DNA of 36,031 nt from Ophiothrix spiculata (lineage: Eukaryota > Echinodermata > Ophiuroidea > Amphilepidida > Ophiotrichidae), in NCBI GenBank assembly GCA_000969725.1, contig JXSR01S008774.1; one strand, given 5' to 3'. Shown here piece by piece: positions 21,701 through 30,570 of the stretch. Below the pieces are notes generated by a model. It saw nothing but the letters and a program-made list of their open reading frames with translations. It was not told where the DNA came from and did not search any database. Position 1 is the first letter of the stretch, and every line of letters begins with the position of its first letter. The position numbers and the translations under genes are program-made.

Positions 21701-24700
21701 AATGGAAATATGCATATCCAGCTATAGTGCAAGTTACATACAATAAATAAAAAACATTGAAACGTGGTACCACGACAGTTTGGATGTGATGCTGTTTGTC
21801 CGTCAAATATGACATGCCCCGACCTGACAAGCTACCAAGTTTTTTACCAAGAAAATTGGGAGGTGCAATAAGTCAGATCCATGAAGTACAATTCCCCTTT
21901 TTCAAAATTCCTTAGATGCTCAGTAACTATGCCATAAAAAATATCCGATGATGTGCCATATTGCAAAATGCGTTAATTAGATTGGCGATAGCAAAGAACT
22001 CTGTATGCTGTGCACTAATACTAGCAATTAAAAATCTGTCTAACCTTGAAATATTGGTACATCTGTTCAGGATACTTGTCAAGTTTCTTTAAATCAGCTT
22101 CAAGCTGGAAGGAGGAATGTGGAGTGGGTGGTATCGACGGTGGAGAGGATGTCCTGATAAAGGGTTCTGATGTTGATGAAGACTTCAGTTGTGGATTGGT
22201 AGCAGCTTTGCTTGTTTGCCTTGAGTTTTCACTAGATGAAAAAAAATTGTACTAGTTAGTAAGTTCTTGAGAAGATACTTCACAAGAGTCATATTTTCTT
22301 GCAAGGCTACTTAACCCTCATCTAACCAAGCCTATTTTTGTAACACGCCTAACCAAGGCATACTTGCCAACATTTGAAAACCTAAAATAGGAACATCCCA
22401 GCGTAGCGAGCAACGCCAGTGGAGCGTGCATGGCAGGGGGTTCAGGGGGCTGCCTAGGTCCCTGGCCGGGTCAAGGGGCTGAGCCCCTTGCGGGGGTCCA
22501 GGGGCAGCGGCCCAGAAGCTCATGGGTTTTAGGGTTTCTGAGAGCAAAAGAAAGGCTTTCTGAAGGACTTGGATAGCACAATAAATCATGATTTAAACAC
22601 ATAATAAAACATACATACACTACATACACAAGCAAGTACTACAGTGCTGAGTAGTTATAGTCCTGTTCACCTCTTTCCGAGATGCCAGCATTTGAAGAAG
22701 TGACGTAATTTACACCTCTTTTTATTGGTCAAATAGCGGAGACGCGTAAAAAAAAAAAATCAATTTTGACTACTTTCCTGCGTGCAGCTTCGCTAGTGGT
22801 GTGTGTTTACGTGTTTAAACTTCTGCATTGTACAACTGCATGGCTTAAAGCAAAACAGTAAATACAACTTTTTTGAAACATTCGTCTCCTTGTTTCCTTG
22901 GGCAAGAAACTTTACTCTACTTGCTCCGTGGTTCGGAAGTCACTTAAAGCCGTTGGTCCCCTGTATGAATAGACTCCTTCATGGGGTATGCATCATGCAA
23001 GTACAGTGTATCATTGATTGGTTGATATACATGGTTATTTTGGAGAATTATTGCAAAATACCTTCCTCTGTGTTAGATTGAGTCTGATGGTCTATGTTGG
23101 ATGATTGAGACTTCCTCCTGAGACAACGCCCCAAGAGGAAGTCTTGATAATCCAAAATGTCTGGAATAGTATTTAGCGATGCTTTCCCTCATGCTATTAC
23201 TAACCAATAGGTTACAAATCAAAATTACAAAACAAATCAAATTTTGATGAATAAGAAACAAAAAGGGAAAAAAGACCAAAAACAAAAATCATTATGATTT
23301 TGAAATACCAAACTATCTGATTGGAAGAGAAGGCATGTTGTAGATTTGAACCCAATTTGTTGTTGTAATGTATTTATGGATTTGAAACCAAGCCGTGATC
23401 TTGTTGTAATGTGTGAAACTGTACAATATTTCACATTAAGTGAATGGCAGAGAGTCCAAAGACTCATGCAAGCACAATTAAAGAGAGTCCCAAATGGACT
23501 TATTAGCCGTAAGCAAATTTTTTCCCTTGTACCCTCTTAAATTACTGATCTTACCTTTGTCTGTCAGACCTTTCAACTGATTTTTTGTATGTCACAGTGC
23601 TTGCAGCATTATCACACACAGAAGAATCTTTACCCTTGGGTGAGATCAAGCCTTTAGGGGATGATGTCTGTTTGGTGTTTGATGTGGTCCTTGGAGAGTC
23701 TGCTTCGGAGTCTGATCCTGTGCCAATTTCTTCAATGACTATCCTTTTCAGTGGTTTCTTGAATTAACATAGAAAATAAAAGCAAATATATAATCGCTTA
23801 GAGAATTCAGAGTTTTGACAATTATGCAATGCCATTACACTTGGTGGTATAGGCAGTCTGGTAACTCCCCTTCATATCTATGTATGTAAATTATAGGTGC
23901 GCATTTTATGTCGTGAGTGAAATGAGACAAAATCAATGCACACGCTGTCAATTTTGATGCACCAAATTCACGAGGCCCGTAGGGGCCGAGTGCATTGGAC
24001 AGCAATCAAATCTATCACAAGTGCATTGATTTTGTTTCATTTTACGAGCATAATGGAAAGCAAAACTAGACAAATCATCACCCGACAAAAACAATGAAAC
24101 ATTCATACACTCTTAATGCCTGCCACGCAAACTGGTACGCAACAAGCCAGTGCATTGTGAATTTTCAATCCGCCCCACGTACTTTATATTCATGCGTTCT
24201 GATTGGCTAGGTGATACGCAGAGTGTATGAATAACAGATAATGACTTACATTTGATCTTAAATGGATGGGCTTCTCTATAGCTTGCACAATGTTGGTTGG
24301 TTCCTCAGATTTCTTCATTTTTTCTTGCTTCTCTTTCAATAACTTGTCTATTCTTTTGATTTCAGCCACCGCCTGTTTGTTGGTAGATTCAAGGTTTAGA
24401 ACCTGCTGGAAATCTATAGGCCAAGTAAAAATTCATTGGACAGTATATAAACAAAAATCCATAGTTCAGGGCCCAATTGTTTGTAAATCCAACCCTTACC
24501 CGGATTTTTATTCACATTGTCCAACAAATTTTTGTTCTGCCTATAGGAAAGTAGAGACATCAAAATGTGGTAATGTGATGGTAAGATTATATTTTGAGGT
24601 GATTGGTTCAGAACAAAACTAAAAAGTTATATAATGCTCAACATAATACGATAATCTAACCCTCATTAAATGAACTATTTTCTATAGAATACGCAAGGTT

Positions 24701-27700
24701 TCCAATCAGGTTCAATGGAAATTATTGTCAAAAGGTTTGATGTCCTGCTATCGATTCGAGCTAGTTTTGGAGAAAACCATATTGGCTTCTTTGTTTGATT
24801 TAATGGGCTTAATACTTATTTATTCATAAATCATTTAGGCCACATTCATGCTGTTGTTTGTTACGAATAACAAAACTAAAACAATGTCAACATACGTGTA
24901 TAAGTTTTTAGCTGATGTTAAATGGTATATTGTCAACGTTAACAGGCCTAAATACTGTTTCAGATGCCTGCTTTCTATTATTATATTTCCATTATAGAGA
25001 TTTAAGTCAATGTGGCCATATTTATTCACATTGTTGGCCAATGTATGCCAGCTTTGGTTTTATATCCATTATTTTTTTGTAAGAAAGCGGACTTTATTTT
25101 ATTATGGCCATATATCTGTTATCGTTATATCAAATTTCTATTGAATTGACTAGATAAAGCATACAACCTCTCAGAATGAATGGAATCGTCGACACGCCCC
25201 CAAAATTTATAATTTGGTGTCACGATTAATCACTATAGATATTCAAACACGCCACAGAGTTGTTCATTGCGAATCAACAACGATGCATCCATGCGTCTGC
25301 GTATTTTTATTCTCGCGAGGGTGGCTTTAGCCACCCGAGCGTGATAAAAATACGCCGACGCATCAGATGCAGAGTTGTATTGCGCGAGGGTGGCTTTAAC
25401 CACCCGAGTGTGATAAAAATACGCTGACGCATGGATGCAGAGTTGTTGATTCGCGATGAACAACTCTGTGGCGTGTTTGAATACCTTTCAACAACGAAAA
25501 TCTTCAAAAACGTATGAATTAAATTGTAAATGTTTTCAATTTAATAGATAGGCCTACCAATCTTCATAAAATTATTTAGCATACCTGAAGCAAAGCACTA
25601 ATTTGTGAATGTTTGTTGCTTTGACATTATCAATTTTTTCCAAGCACTGGACTTTTGCACGTACTATAAGTGCTCGACGCGCGATGATCAGTGCGCCATC
25701 TTTTGTGTACTGCGTAAACGCACTTCCGTAAACACTGTGACGTGCGTAACACACTAATTTGATTATCAACTGTGGATTCATCACCAATCAACAACAGCAC
25801 GCTTCTGTAGAAGAGATACAGTGAGTTGTTGAATTCTTGCTCAAAGACACAATTCACTGACTTATATCTCTAAAAATGGTTACCTTTCTCAGCATCATCC
25901 AATTCTATCCTTGCAGACCAGCTCCTTGCATAAATTTTACCAACCCCATAAACGGTTATCTTTATTAGCGCCATCTAAATTGCCCAATCCTATCCTTGAA
26001 GACACGCTCCTTGCATAAGTTTTACAACCCTGTAAATGGTTACCTTTCTTAGCGTTATCAAATTTACCCAATTCTATCCTTGCAGACACGCTCCTTGCAT
26101 AAGTTTTACCAACCCTATAAATGGTTACCTTTCTTAGCGTTATCCAGTTTGCCCAATTCTATCCTTGCAGACACGCTCCTTGCATACGTTTTATCAACCC
26201 TATAAATAGTTATCTTTCTTAGCGCCATCCAAATTGCCTAATGCTATCCTTGAAGACCCTCTCCTTGCATAAGTTTTACAACTCTATAAATGGTTACCTT
26301 TCTTAGCATCATCCAGTTTGCCCAATTCTATCCTGGCGGACCCTCTCCTTGCATAGGCTTTGACATATGTACAGTCCAATGAGATGGCTCTATTGCAGTC
26401 TGCTTCGGCTTCACTGTACCTGCATGGTAAGTTGCATGTATTTTCAAAAACTAAATATTGCACATACATATCTTATTTCTTCAAACTGGATCATTCAAGA
26501 ACATCAGAAGAATGCTCATTCAGTATGCAAGTTAAAAACAATACATGTATGAGTGTGATGAGTTGAATTTAATCTAAATAGGTTAAAAATATAACTTAAT
26601 AAAATGCGGCTGCAGATATGGCAAACAACTTCATTTTTCAGGACAGATGAAAAAACTTGCCTAGATTGTATTTAAAAAATCATTCAGAAGCAAAAGTCTG
26701 AATCACATTTTACACCAGCTTTTTGTATATAGTTGGGTCATGACTGCTATCAAGAAATTTAATAAGGGTATTCACAATACATTTGTGTGGTTTATCTTGC
26801 ACACATATAATCTTGCACACAAAATTTCTGGAAAGCCTAATTTGAATTTGCAAAGGTAAACTTTGGAACTAATTGGTTTTTAGAATCTAGAAATGAATGA
26901 CCGGGTCTGGTTTTCTCAAATTTTTGAGCTTTATTTCAGTTTTGAAATATCGCAAAAAAATAGGTCAAAGGTAGCCACTTTTGTCACAAACAATGACAAA
27001 AATTGCCACTTTTGAACTATTTTTGACAATATATAAAAAATAAAGTGAGAATCAAAAATTTGAAAAAAAAAAGACCTTGGAAATTGATTTCTAGTTTCTA
27101 ATAAGTAACCTAGTTCCAATTTTTACTAAAGCAAATTTTAGTTAGGCTTTCAAGATATTATTGGCAAAAAAAAAAAAAAAAAGGAACAAAATCGAAGGTT
27201 TTGTCAAAATTTAGCACCTCCATTTTGTTCAGCATGCAAATCCGCTTCTAGAAATGTATACTTTTTTAATTGAATTTAATTTTTAGTTGGTGAGTTACAA
27301 AGTAAAATTATCTCCAAAAATTAAGGGTGTCAGCCCTTAATTTCCAACGTTAACTTTGCTTTACAACCAACTTTTTAAAGAGCCATAACTTCACTTTGAG
27401 TGTGAAAAATATTCATTAGGGCGTTCCTTTTCATTCCTATAACATGGTCTAAAACAGTGATATGTCCTGATCACACTGTACAAGTTTCTACTTAATTTAC
27501 TCAAGTATTACAAGGTCCTACAGATAATTTTAAAGATGAATTTCTTAATTAGTAAACAGAATATAAGTACCTTTTCAGTTTGAGCAGTGCCATTGCTCTG
27601 TTTGCTGGTAAGATACCATTGGTTGGGTCTGCTTCCATCCCTGCTGAATAACATTGTACTGCTTCGTTATATTTGCCAAGCTTGAAAAGAGCATTACCCT

Positions 27701-30539
27701 GCAGCAAATAGAATAATGAAAAAAAAAGGCGGGGGGGGGGGGAGTGAAAAATAAAATTAACAATAAAAGTATCCTGCATAACAGTAGCAATAATTGTTAT
27801 CTTACATTAACCCTGAGGACTAGTACTTAAAATGTCCAGCCATGTATTTAGTATGTAGAGTTTTTCACAATCCACACTTGAAGCTTTATTATTAAGAAGT
27901 TTACATATCTTGTCATTCGTTTTATGTCGCTGAGATTAAGTTTTCAGTGTTATACCTGAAATTCCTGTGATTTCCCAACAAATATACAAAATGTCGTAAG
28001 TCTGTGAATCTCAAGACTATTGATATTTCCCATTCACAATGTTGTAGAATACAAGGGATATGCTCTGGATCTTGTTACAAAATCTTATTTTGTTCCTTGT
28101 ACTTCTAAGTTGACAAAGTATAGGAATTCTGATGTTAAAGCAATACTATAAAATGTTAAAAATGAATTAGTGCCCTCTTGTCACCTATAACGTTTGATTT
28201 TTTTTAGCCTATTGGGTTAGCTTTTGGAAGATATTATTACTCTCCAAACGCTTTGGCTTTACCCTTTCCAGTCTGACCATTTTTTCCACCCCAGGCTGAA
28301 AGCATTTTAGCTCTTAACTTGGTTACCAAAGTAACTTCAAATTATCTTTAGAAATATTCTATATAATTCAGTGGGACTTCAGCATAATTCATATGTATGA
28401 ACTGTACACATTACCTGGGAAAGTGTTTTTGAAGGTAAGAGATAGTGAAAGAAGTTATACTTCAGTTTTATTTTAGGCGTCTGGGGGACGTCCTACGCCT
28501 GAGCTGACAGTAATTTAGGGTGTCCCCCAGATGCCAGAAAGCAGGAAAAGGTTAAATATGTTATTTTTTTCTGTTATGGCCACTTGTTGAATTAAATTTG
28601 GCATCCAAAATTTAATTCTAGATGTATTAGTATTGGAAAGCAAGCATGTGCTCTTTATCCATTTTCTGGTGGCAAACCTTAATGGACCAGATTTTATTAA
28701 AAGCTGTAGGGAACAAGTTGGTTCACGAAACCAAATGTCTCTCCTGATGGCGGGTCATAAAGGATTTAAGAAGAAAATCTCATTTTTCAAAAATGGTCAC
28801 CTTCCTGGTGAGTGTCTGGCCAAGTGGAACCCCGGTTTTGTCCATGTGGGGACAAGGGTTCACAAGTTTTGGCCATAATCTTGAAATGACCTCAGATGAC
28901 CTGAGGTCATTTTTTTGACCCTGACATAAACCAAGGTCAAGTTGTTGACCAATTTTGGAAATTTGATCTCAAATGACCTCAAACCTTGACAGACCACGAC
29001 CTTGGGTCAAGGGCTATCCAAGGTCAAAGTTTGATCTTTGTTTAGTCAAGAGTTCATAAGATATTGCTGTGACCTTGAAATGACCAACGGTCCTTTTAAC
29101 AATATATTTTTTGCTCCATTTCTTTTCCCCTTCTTTAACACATACCTTATCTTTCTCTGCAATAGCTTCTTGAACTTTTCTCCTCTTTTCTTCCATCTCT
29201 CTCTCCGCATCACTATCCGTCTCGTAGTCTGTGGAATCAGAGGCTGCTCTCTCTCCCTCATCACTATCAACTTCAGCACATGCTTTATCCTGGATTATGC
29301 AAATATGTCAAACAAAATTCATGCATAAAAACAGAGTAAACAGTACCAACTGACTGAGCAGAGGAACTTTGGATGGATCAAAATAGATTCAGAAGATGTG
29401 TAAAATCCATGGAAAATAGTATAAAACGATTTCCTACATTGTCAACATCCAAAGGGGTAGAAACAAGTGGTCTCTATGGGCCGTATGCACTTAAGAGGAC
29501 TCAAGTTAGTCCCGGACTAAGTGAAATTGAACATTTTGAAAAATAGCACATTTTGAAAGAAATCTAGCAGGTTTGAGTGCCAATTTCAGAAAAGAAGAAG
29601 AAAAAAAAATCTGCACAAATTTTAAACTTTAAGCTAATATCAAGATGAAATTAGCAAAATTATCATACAAATTTCAAAATGTAAAACATTTGTAATTTTA
29701 TCATACATCTTTTGTAAGTTCATGCGGTATATTGGGTTAACGGTATTTCGTCTGTAGCTGTCTATGTATGGCCTGCTTCTTGCCTAAGTCTGTAAGAATT
29801 CTGTTGTTTTTGTATCACAAAATATCTTTGTGTCACAACTGGTACCTTCAGTCATCTTAGCGTGATATTGTTTCGGCAACCTTGCTAAGTAATTATGTAG
29901 GGGTAGATGTACCAGAAATGGTTACATGTAGAAAATTGATGAGTGCATAAACTATATAGCAATTGGAGAATTCAAACTTTGCATTAGACGTACGTTTGAA
30001 ACATACCTTTGCTAGATGTTTCAAAATTTTTAAAAACTGGACCAAGGAAAATTGGGCTTCTATAATGCTGTGATATCAAAATTCAAGAGTGTCTAGAAGA
30101 GGGTTGTAATATAATTTGTGCAAAGTTTCGTTTCTCCAGCTACTATATATATTTTGCACACGATTAATTTTTCTTCATGAAACCTTTATTTATGGATTCC
30201 TGGAGATCTTCAGATCAGATTCCGCAAAAAATCAACAATTTTCCTTGAGTCAGTTTTTGGTTGCAAAAAGTTTGTACCAATTTTGTCAATCCTAGCACAG
30301 ACACTGATAGTCAAAAAGAATATCGATTCCCTTTTCTTATGTTCACTCAATGGACTCACCACATCAAATTTGTCCCATGACCTGTAGTCATATGCTTTAA
30401 TTCTCTTGGTCTTTGTTTGCGTCTCATTCTGGTCCTTGCTGTCAGTAGTTGATGGTTGATCCTCCACAACTGATTTCTTTTTCTTTCTGACTTTCTTCTG
30501 ATGGAGCTGGTCTTGTTGATTCCTAACTGGGGGTAGTAC
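15631..30539 (-). CDS. RPAP3: RNA polymerase II-associated protein 3 (R2TP TPR subunit), ten exons; N-terminal exon(s) not found
   Basis: RPAP3 bridges HSP90/HSP70 to the RUVBL1/2-PIH1D1 (R2TP) complex that assembles RNA polymerase II, snoRNPs, PIKKs and axonemal dyneins. Exons in transcript order: 30539-30360, 29289-29146, 27698-27571, 26419-26298, 24413-24250, 23757-23555, 22231-22045, 18500-18403, 17572-17478, 15719-15631 (TGA 15633-15631). All phases agree, giving 469 residues. Numbering from the first visible residue: a basic stretch and KRIKAYDYRSWDKFDV to about 60, an acidic linker 61-104, one three-motif TPR block about 105-215, a charged and Ser/Pro-rich linker to about 350, and the RPAP3 C-terminal RUVBL-binding domain 352-460, including VKRFDMNVMFMS. 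Carboxylate-clamp residues are present (KDKGN, PANRA, KAYAR). Vertebrate RPAP3 has two TPR blocks; only the one most like the second is found here. About 75 N-terminal residues are missing, probably beyond the window. Confidence 0.94.
15809..16284. mobile_element. Eroded element with tagggtatc internal repeats
   Basis: ccaggtaactacctgtg at 15809 loosely mirrors ggtggttacccagg ending about 16284. Inside, variants of tctcggatagggtatc recur at least seven times (for example near 15866, 15906, 15940, 16110, 16145, 16190, 16237). Confidence 0.5.
16690..17050. repeat. Fragment of the tttagaatctagaaa repeat family
   Basis: ctttttagaatctagaaac near 16927 and tatttttgacaat near 17043 are shared in order with 26831-27151. 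A neighbouring motif, agtatacatttctaga near 16758, recurs inverted near 27250 and 35965. The opposite end was not found. Confidence 0.5.
17478..17572 (-). CDS. RPAP3: RPAP3 exon: KRFDMNVMFMS core
   Basis: Acceptor cctgcag ending at 17573 and donor GTAAGC from 17477. Encodes NNEPVYEVMKYLSQVKRFDM, then NVMFMSKKEKQ. Human LSSLKRFDMAVMFMSETEKK is nearly superimposable, which identifies this as the most conserved part of the RPAP3_C domain. Confidence 0.95.
17890..18385. mobile_element. hAT-like MITE candidate ending beside an RPAP3 splice donor
   Basis: Left end aggccgatctacac and right end gattcaaatcggcccatcc have the GGGCCGAT-type termini common in animal hAT-like elements. The right end lies about 20 nt from the end of RPAP3 exon 18403-18500. 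TIR pairing is imperfect, so the family call is tentative. Confidence 0.45.
18403..18500 (-). CDS. RPAP3: RPAP3 exon: C-terminal domain helices
   Basis: Acceptor attgcag ending at 18501 and donor GTAAGT from 18402. Encodes QISPEKLPVLFQQTLDSTML, then MKILVLLQKHYV. It aligns to human QIEPSLYPKLFQKNLDPDVFNQIVKILHDFYI. Ends in phase 2 (AT), completed to Met by the next exon. A hAT-like repeat ends about 20 nt downstream of the exon in the transcript. Confidence 0.9.
18504..19257. other. RPAP3 intron, nothing recognised but DR1 motifs at its end
   Basis: AT-rich intron with a short 98-codon - frame (18669-18965) that shows no family match. A TGACCTTTGACCT motif occurs at 19215-19227. Confidence 0.45.
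19215..19227. promoter_or_regulatory. DR1-type nuclear receptor motif, possible site
   Basis: TGACCTTTGACCT is the exact complement of AGGTCAAAGGTCA, the DR1 consensus bound by HNF4/COUP-TF/RXR-type receptors. A second exact copy lies at 19600-19612. Both sit in repeat-rich intron, so function is unproven. Confidence 0.35.
19258..19522. mobile_element. MITE with about 28-bp TIRs
   Basis: tatatgtgacccgtcatatc at the left and gatatgacgggtcacatat at the right are complements; pairing continues with aaaggtac / ggaacct. A fragment of the same family lies at 12592-12638. Confidence 0.85.
20080..20870. repeat. Tandem array, about 130-bp unit, six copies, rich in nuclear-receptor half-sites
   Basis: aaggtcggacatcggggtca-type cores recur near 20106, 20247, 20378, 20493, 20622 and 20752. 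The units near 20341-20455 and 20456-20570 are almost identical over 115 bp. Four units contain TGACCTTTGACCC (20358, 20472, 20602, 20733). Open frames across it on - are repeat artefacts, not a gene. Confidence 0.9.
20930..21220. repeat. Repeat tail with terminal hairpin
   Basis: After gtgaaaatcggtcattgtat the sequence passes through gaagaaagaaagaaac and ends in a hairpin, accctgccaaag / ctttggtagggt (21194-21218). It reads like the 3' end of a dispersed element that may include the tandem array to its left. Confidence 0.5.
21221..22044. other. RPAP3 intron, nothing recognised
   Basis: No coding or repeat structure beyond simple AT richness. Confidence 0.5.
22045..22231 (-). CDS. RPAP3: RPAP3 exon: linker and start of C-terminal domain
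   Basis: Acceptor catctag ending at 22232 and donor GTTAGA from 22044. The first base completes Ser (AG|T). After a Ser/Pro-rich run it encodes SSFQLEADLKKLDKYPEQMY and QYFK, matching human NSFQLESDFRQLKSSPDMLYQYLK, the start of the RPAP3_C (RUVBL-binding) domain. Confidence 0.92.
22385..22540. repeat. GC-rich repeat fragment in RPAP3 intron
   Basis: A sharp GC island in AT-rich DNA, with G-runs (ggcagggggttcaggggg) and a small hairpin, caaggggctgagccccttg (22474-22492). Similar GC-rich hairpin fragments are common dispersed repeats in marine invertebrates; no gene is seen. Confidence 0.5.
22879..23025 (+). repeat. tRNA-derived SINE, copy 1 (body and tail)
   Basis: Shares with the copies at 31184-31360 and 32130-32337 a body of the form gctccgtggttcggaagtca, then aagccgttggtcccctgta and gactcctt. 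The tRNA-like head is not clear in this copy, so it is probably 5'-truncated. Confidence 0.75.
23108..23144. repeat. Perfect 10-bp hairpin
   Basis: agacttcctc and gaggaagtct flank a 17-nt loop. Small size; significance unclear. Confidence 0.6.
23555..23757 (-). CDS. RPAP3: RPAP3 exon: KPLKRIVIEE and Ser/Thr-rich linker
   Basis: Acceptor caag at 23761-23758; the preferred donor is AG|GTAAGA with GT at 23554-23553. Starts KPLKRIVIEEIG, matching human KPLKKVIIEETG, then Ser/Thr/Pro-rich sequence with little conservation. A second in-frame donor, AG|GTCTGA, lies 15 nt earlier (exon end 23570); both leave phase 2, so a 5-residue alternative is possible. Confidence 0.88.
23911..24049. mobile_element. 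MITE-like element with about 30-bp TIRs
   Basis: gagacaaaatcaatgcac at the left and gtgcattgattttgtttc at the right are complements; outward pairing continues (cgtgagtgaaat / attttacgag). Core gaggcccgtaggggcc is itself a short hairpin. Confidence 0.7.
24250..24413 (-). CDS. RPAP3: RPAP3 exon: end of TPR and capping helix
   Basis: Acceptor ctatag ending at 24414 and donor GTAAGT from 24249. Encodes FQQVLNLESTNKQAVAEIKR, then a Lys/Glu-rich helix and VQAIEKPIHLRSN. Human RPAP3 reads FETVLLLEPGNKQAVTEL and later VVKPIDNP in the same place. Confidence 0.93.
24414..25238. other. RPAP3 intron, nothing recognised
   Basis: AT-rich; the 118-codon + frame starting at 24266 overlaps the RPAP3 exon in antisense and is a shadow. 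Confidence 0.5.
25239..25830. mobile_element. Compound inverted-repeat DNA element (copy 2, one end missing)
   Basis: Matches 2213-2711 of copy 1 and ends with gagatacagtgagttgttga at about 25830. It lacks the left outer TIR. Its palindromic core is expanded: gagggtggcttta-ccaccc units occur twice (25317-25342 and 25386-25411). Confidence 0.8.
25878..26291 (-). repeat. Tandem array of an RPAP3 exon fragment plus its splice donor, five decayed units
   Basis: Unit starts at 25878, 25954, 26038, 26123 and 26208 (lengths 76, 84, 85, 85, 84), followed by the real exon at 26292/26298. Each unit carries about 51 nt of the 3' half of the TPR exon (coding for ARxxSARIELGKxDxAKK) and about 34 nt of its intron, on the - strand. 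Three units keep the GTAACC donor; those starting at 25954 and 26208 read ATAAC there. No unit has an obvious acceptor, so they should normally be spliced out with the intron. Confidence 0.88.
26298..26419 (-). CDS. RPAP3: RPAP3 exon: TPR motifs 2-3; source of a tandem exon-fragment array
   Basis: Acceptor catgcag ending at 26420 and donor GTAACC from 26297. Encodes YSEAEADCNRAISLDCTYVK, then AYARRGSARIELGKLDDAKK. KAYAR supplies the last Lys and Arg of the carboxylate clamp. The last base G joins AT of the next exon to give Asp. The 3' half of this exon, with its donor, is repeated five more times just downstream in the transcript (25878-26291). Confidence 0.95.
26831..27151. mobile_element. 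MITE of the tttagaatctagaaa family
   Basis: gaaagcctaatttgaatttg at 26831 mirrors attttagttaggctttc ending 27151. Inner arms (ggaactaattggtttttaga / aagtaacctagttcc) also pair. A related one-ended fragment lies at 16690-17050. Confidence 0.7.
27160..27380. repeat. Poly-A run and shared AT-rich repeat
   Basis: An A-run at about 27166-27181 follows the MITE. ttctagaaatgtatactttt near 27246 recurs at 35965 and, inverted, near 16760. aagggtgtcagcccttaa is a small hairpin. Confidence 0.5.
27571..27698 (-). CDS. RPAP3: RPAP3 exon: TPR motif 1
   Basis: Acceptor ttgctgcag ending at 27699 and donor GTACTT from 27570. Encodes GNALFKLGKYNEAVQCYSAG, then MEADPTNGILPANRAMALLK. It supplies the Asn of KDKGN and the Asn of PANRA, two of the five carboxylate-clamp residues that hold the EEVD tail of HSP90/HSP70. 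Ends in phase 2 (AG), completed to Arg by the next exon. Confidence 0.95.
27728..27742. repeat. G homopolymer next to RPAP3 acceptor
   Basis: About 13 consecutive G after ggc, 30 nt upstream of the splice acceptor of exon 27571-27698 (on the transcript a C-run within the polypyrimidine region). Length is likely unreliable or variable. Confidence 0.8.
27743..29145. other. RPAP3 intron with a small hairpin and gacct-rich stretch
   Basis: 28476-28535 has 14-bp inverted ends, ggcgtctgggggac / gtcccccagatgcc. 28640-29090 is a dispersed-repeat-like stretch rich in tgacct and aggtca half-sites. No exon was found. Confidence 0.5.
29146..29289 (-). CDS. RPAP3: RPAP3 exon: acidic linker and TPR lead-in helix
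   Basis: Acceptor AG at 29291-29290 and donor GTATGT from 29145. It is 48 codons, phase 0 at both ends. Starts DKACAEVDSDEGERAASDST, with Ser/Asp/Glu-rich sequence typical of a CK2-substrate linker, and ends KVQEAIAEKDK. That end resembles the lead-in to the second TPR block of human RPAP3 (AISEKDRGN). Confidence 0.88.
29290..30359. other. RPAP3 intron, no TPR exon found
   Basis: Searched by eye on the - strand for a first TPR block (GN..F..G.Y, NRA, KAY.R motifs); none is present. AT-rich filler, with a gggccgtatgcac motif near 29479 that may be a TIR remnant. Confidence 0.5.
30360..30539 (-). CDS. RPAP3: RPAP3 exon: basic region and YDYRSWDKFDV motif
   Basis: Acceptor AG at 30541-30540 and donor GTGAGT from 30359. 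It is 60 codons, phase 0 at the 3' end. Starts VLPPVRNQ (human NLPPIRNG), then a Lys-rich run, then KRIKAYDYRSWDKFDV, the RPAP3 signature before the TPR region. The open frame continues upstream of the acceptor, so the 5' boundary rests on the splice site and similarity. Confidence 0.9.
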
Positions 30540-30570
30540 CTATTAATGAAAATGGAATATGTCAGTAGTC

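Noticed and set aside
24266-24622. 118-codon + frame
   Set aside because: It runs antisense across RPAP3 exon 24250-24413 and its intron; the exon on the other strand explains the openness.
25878-26291. Reading the exon-fragment array as extra TPR-coding exons
   Set aside because: Units are 76-85 bp, not in-frame multiples of a TPR, lack splice acceptors and carry only half a motif, and two have no GT donor.
29014-29279. Basic - frame MREREQPLIPQTTRR in antisense-shift to an exon
   Set aside because: It is a different frame of RPAP3 exon 29146-29289; the frame matching RPAP3 splices in phase with both neighbours.
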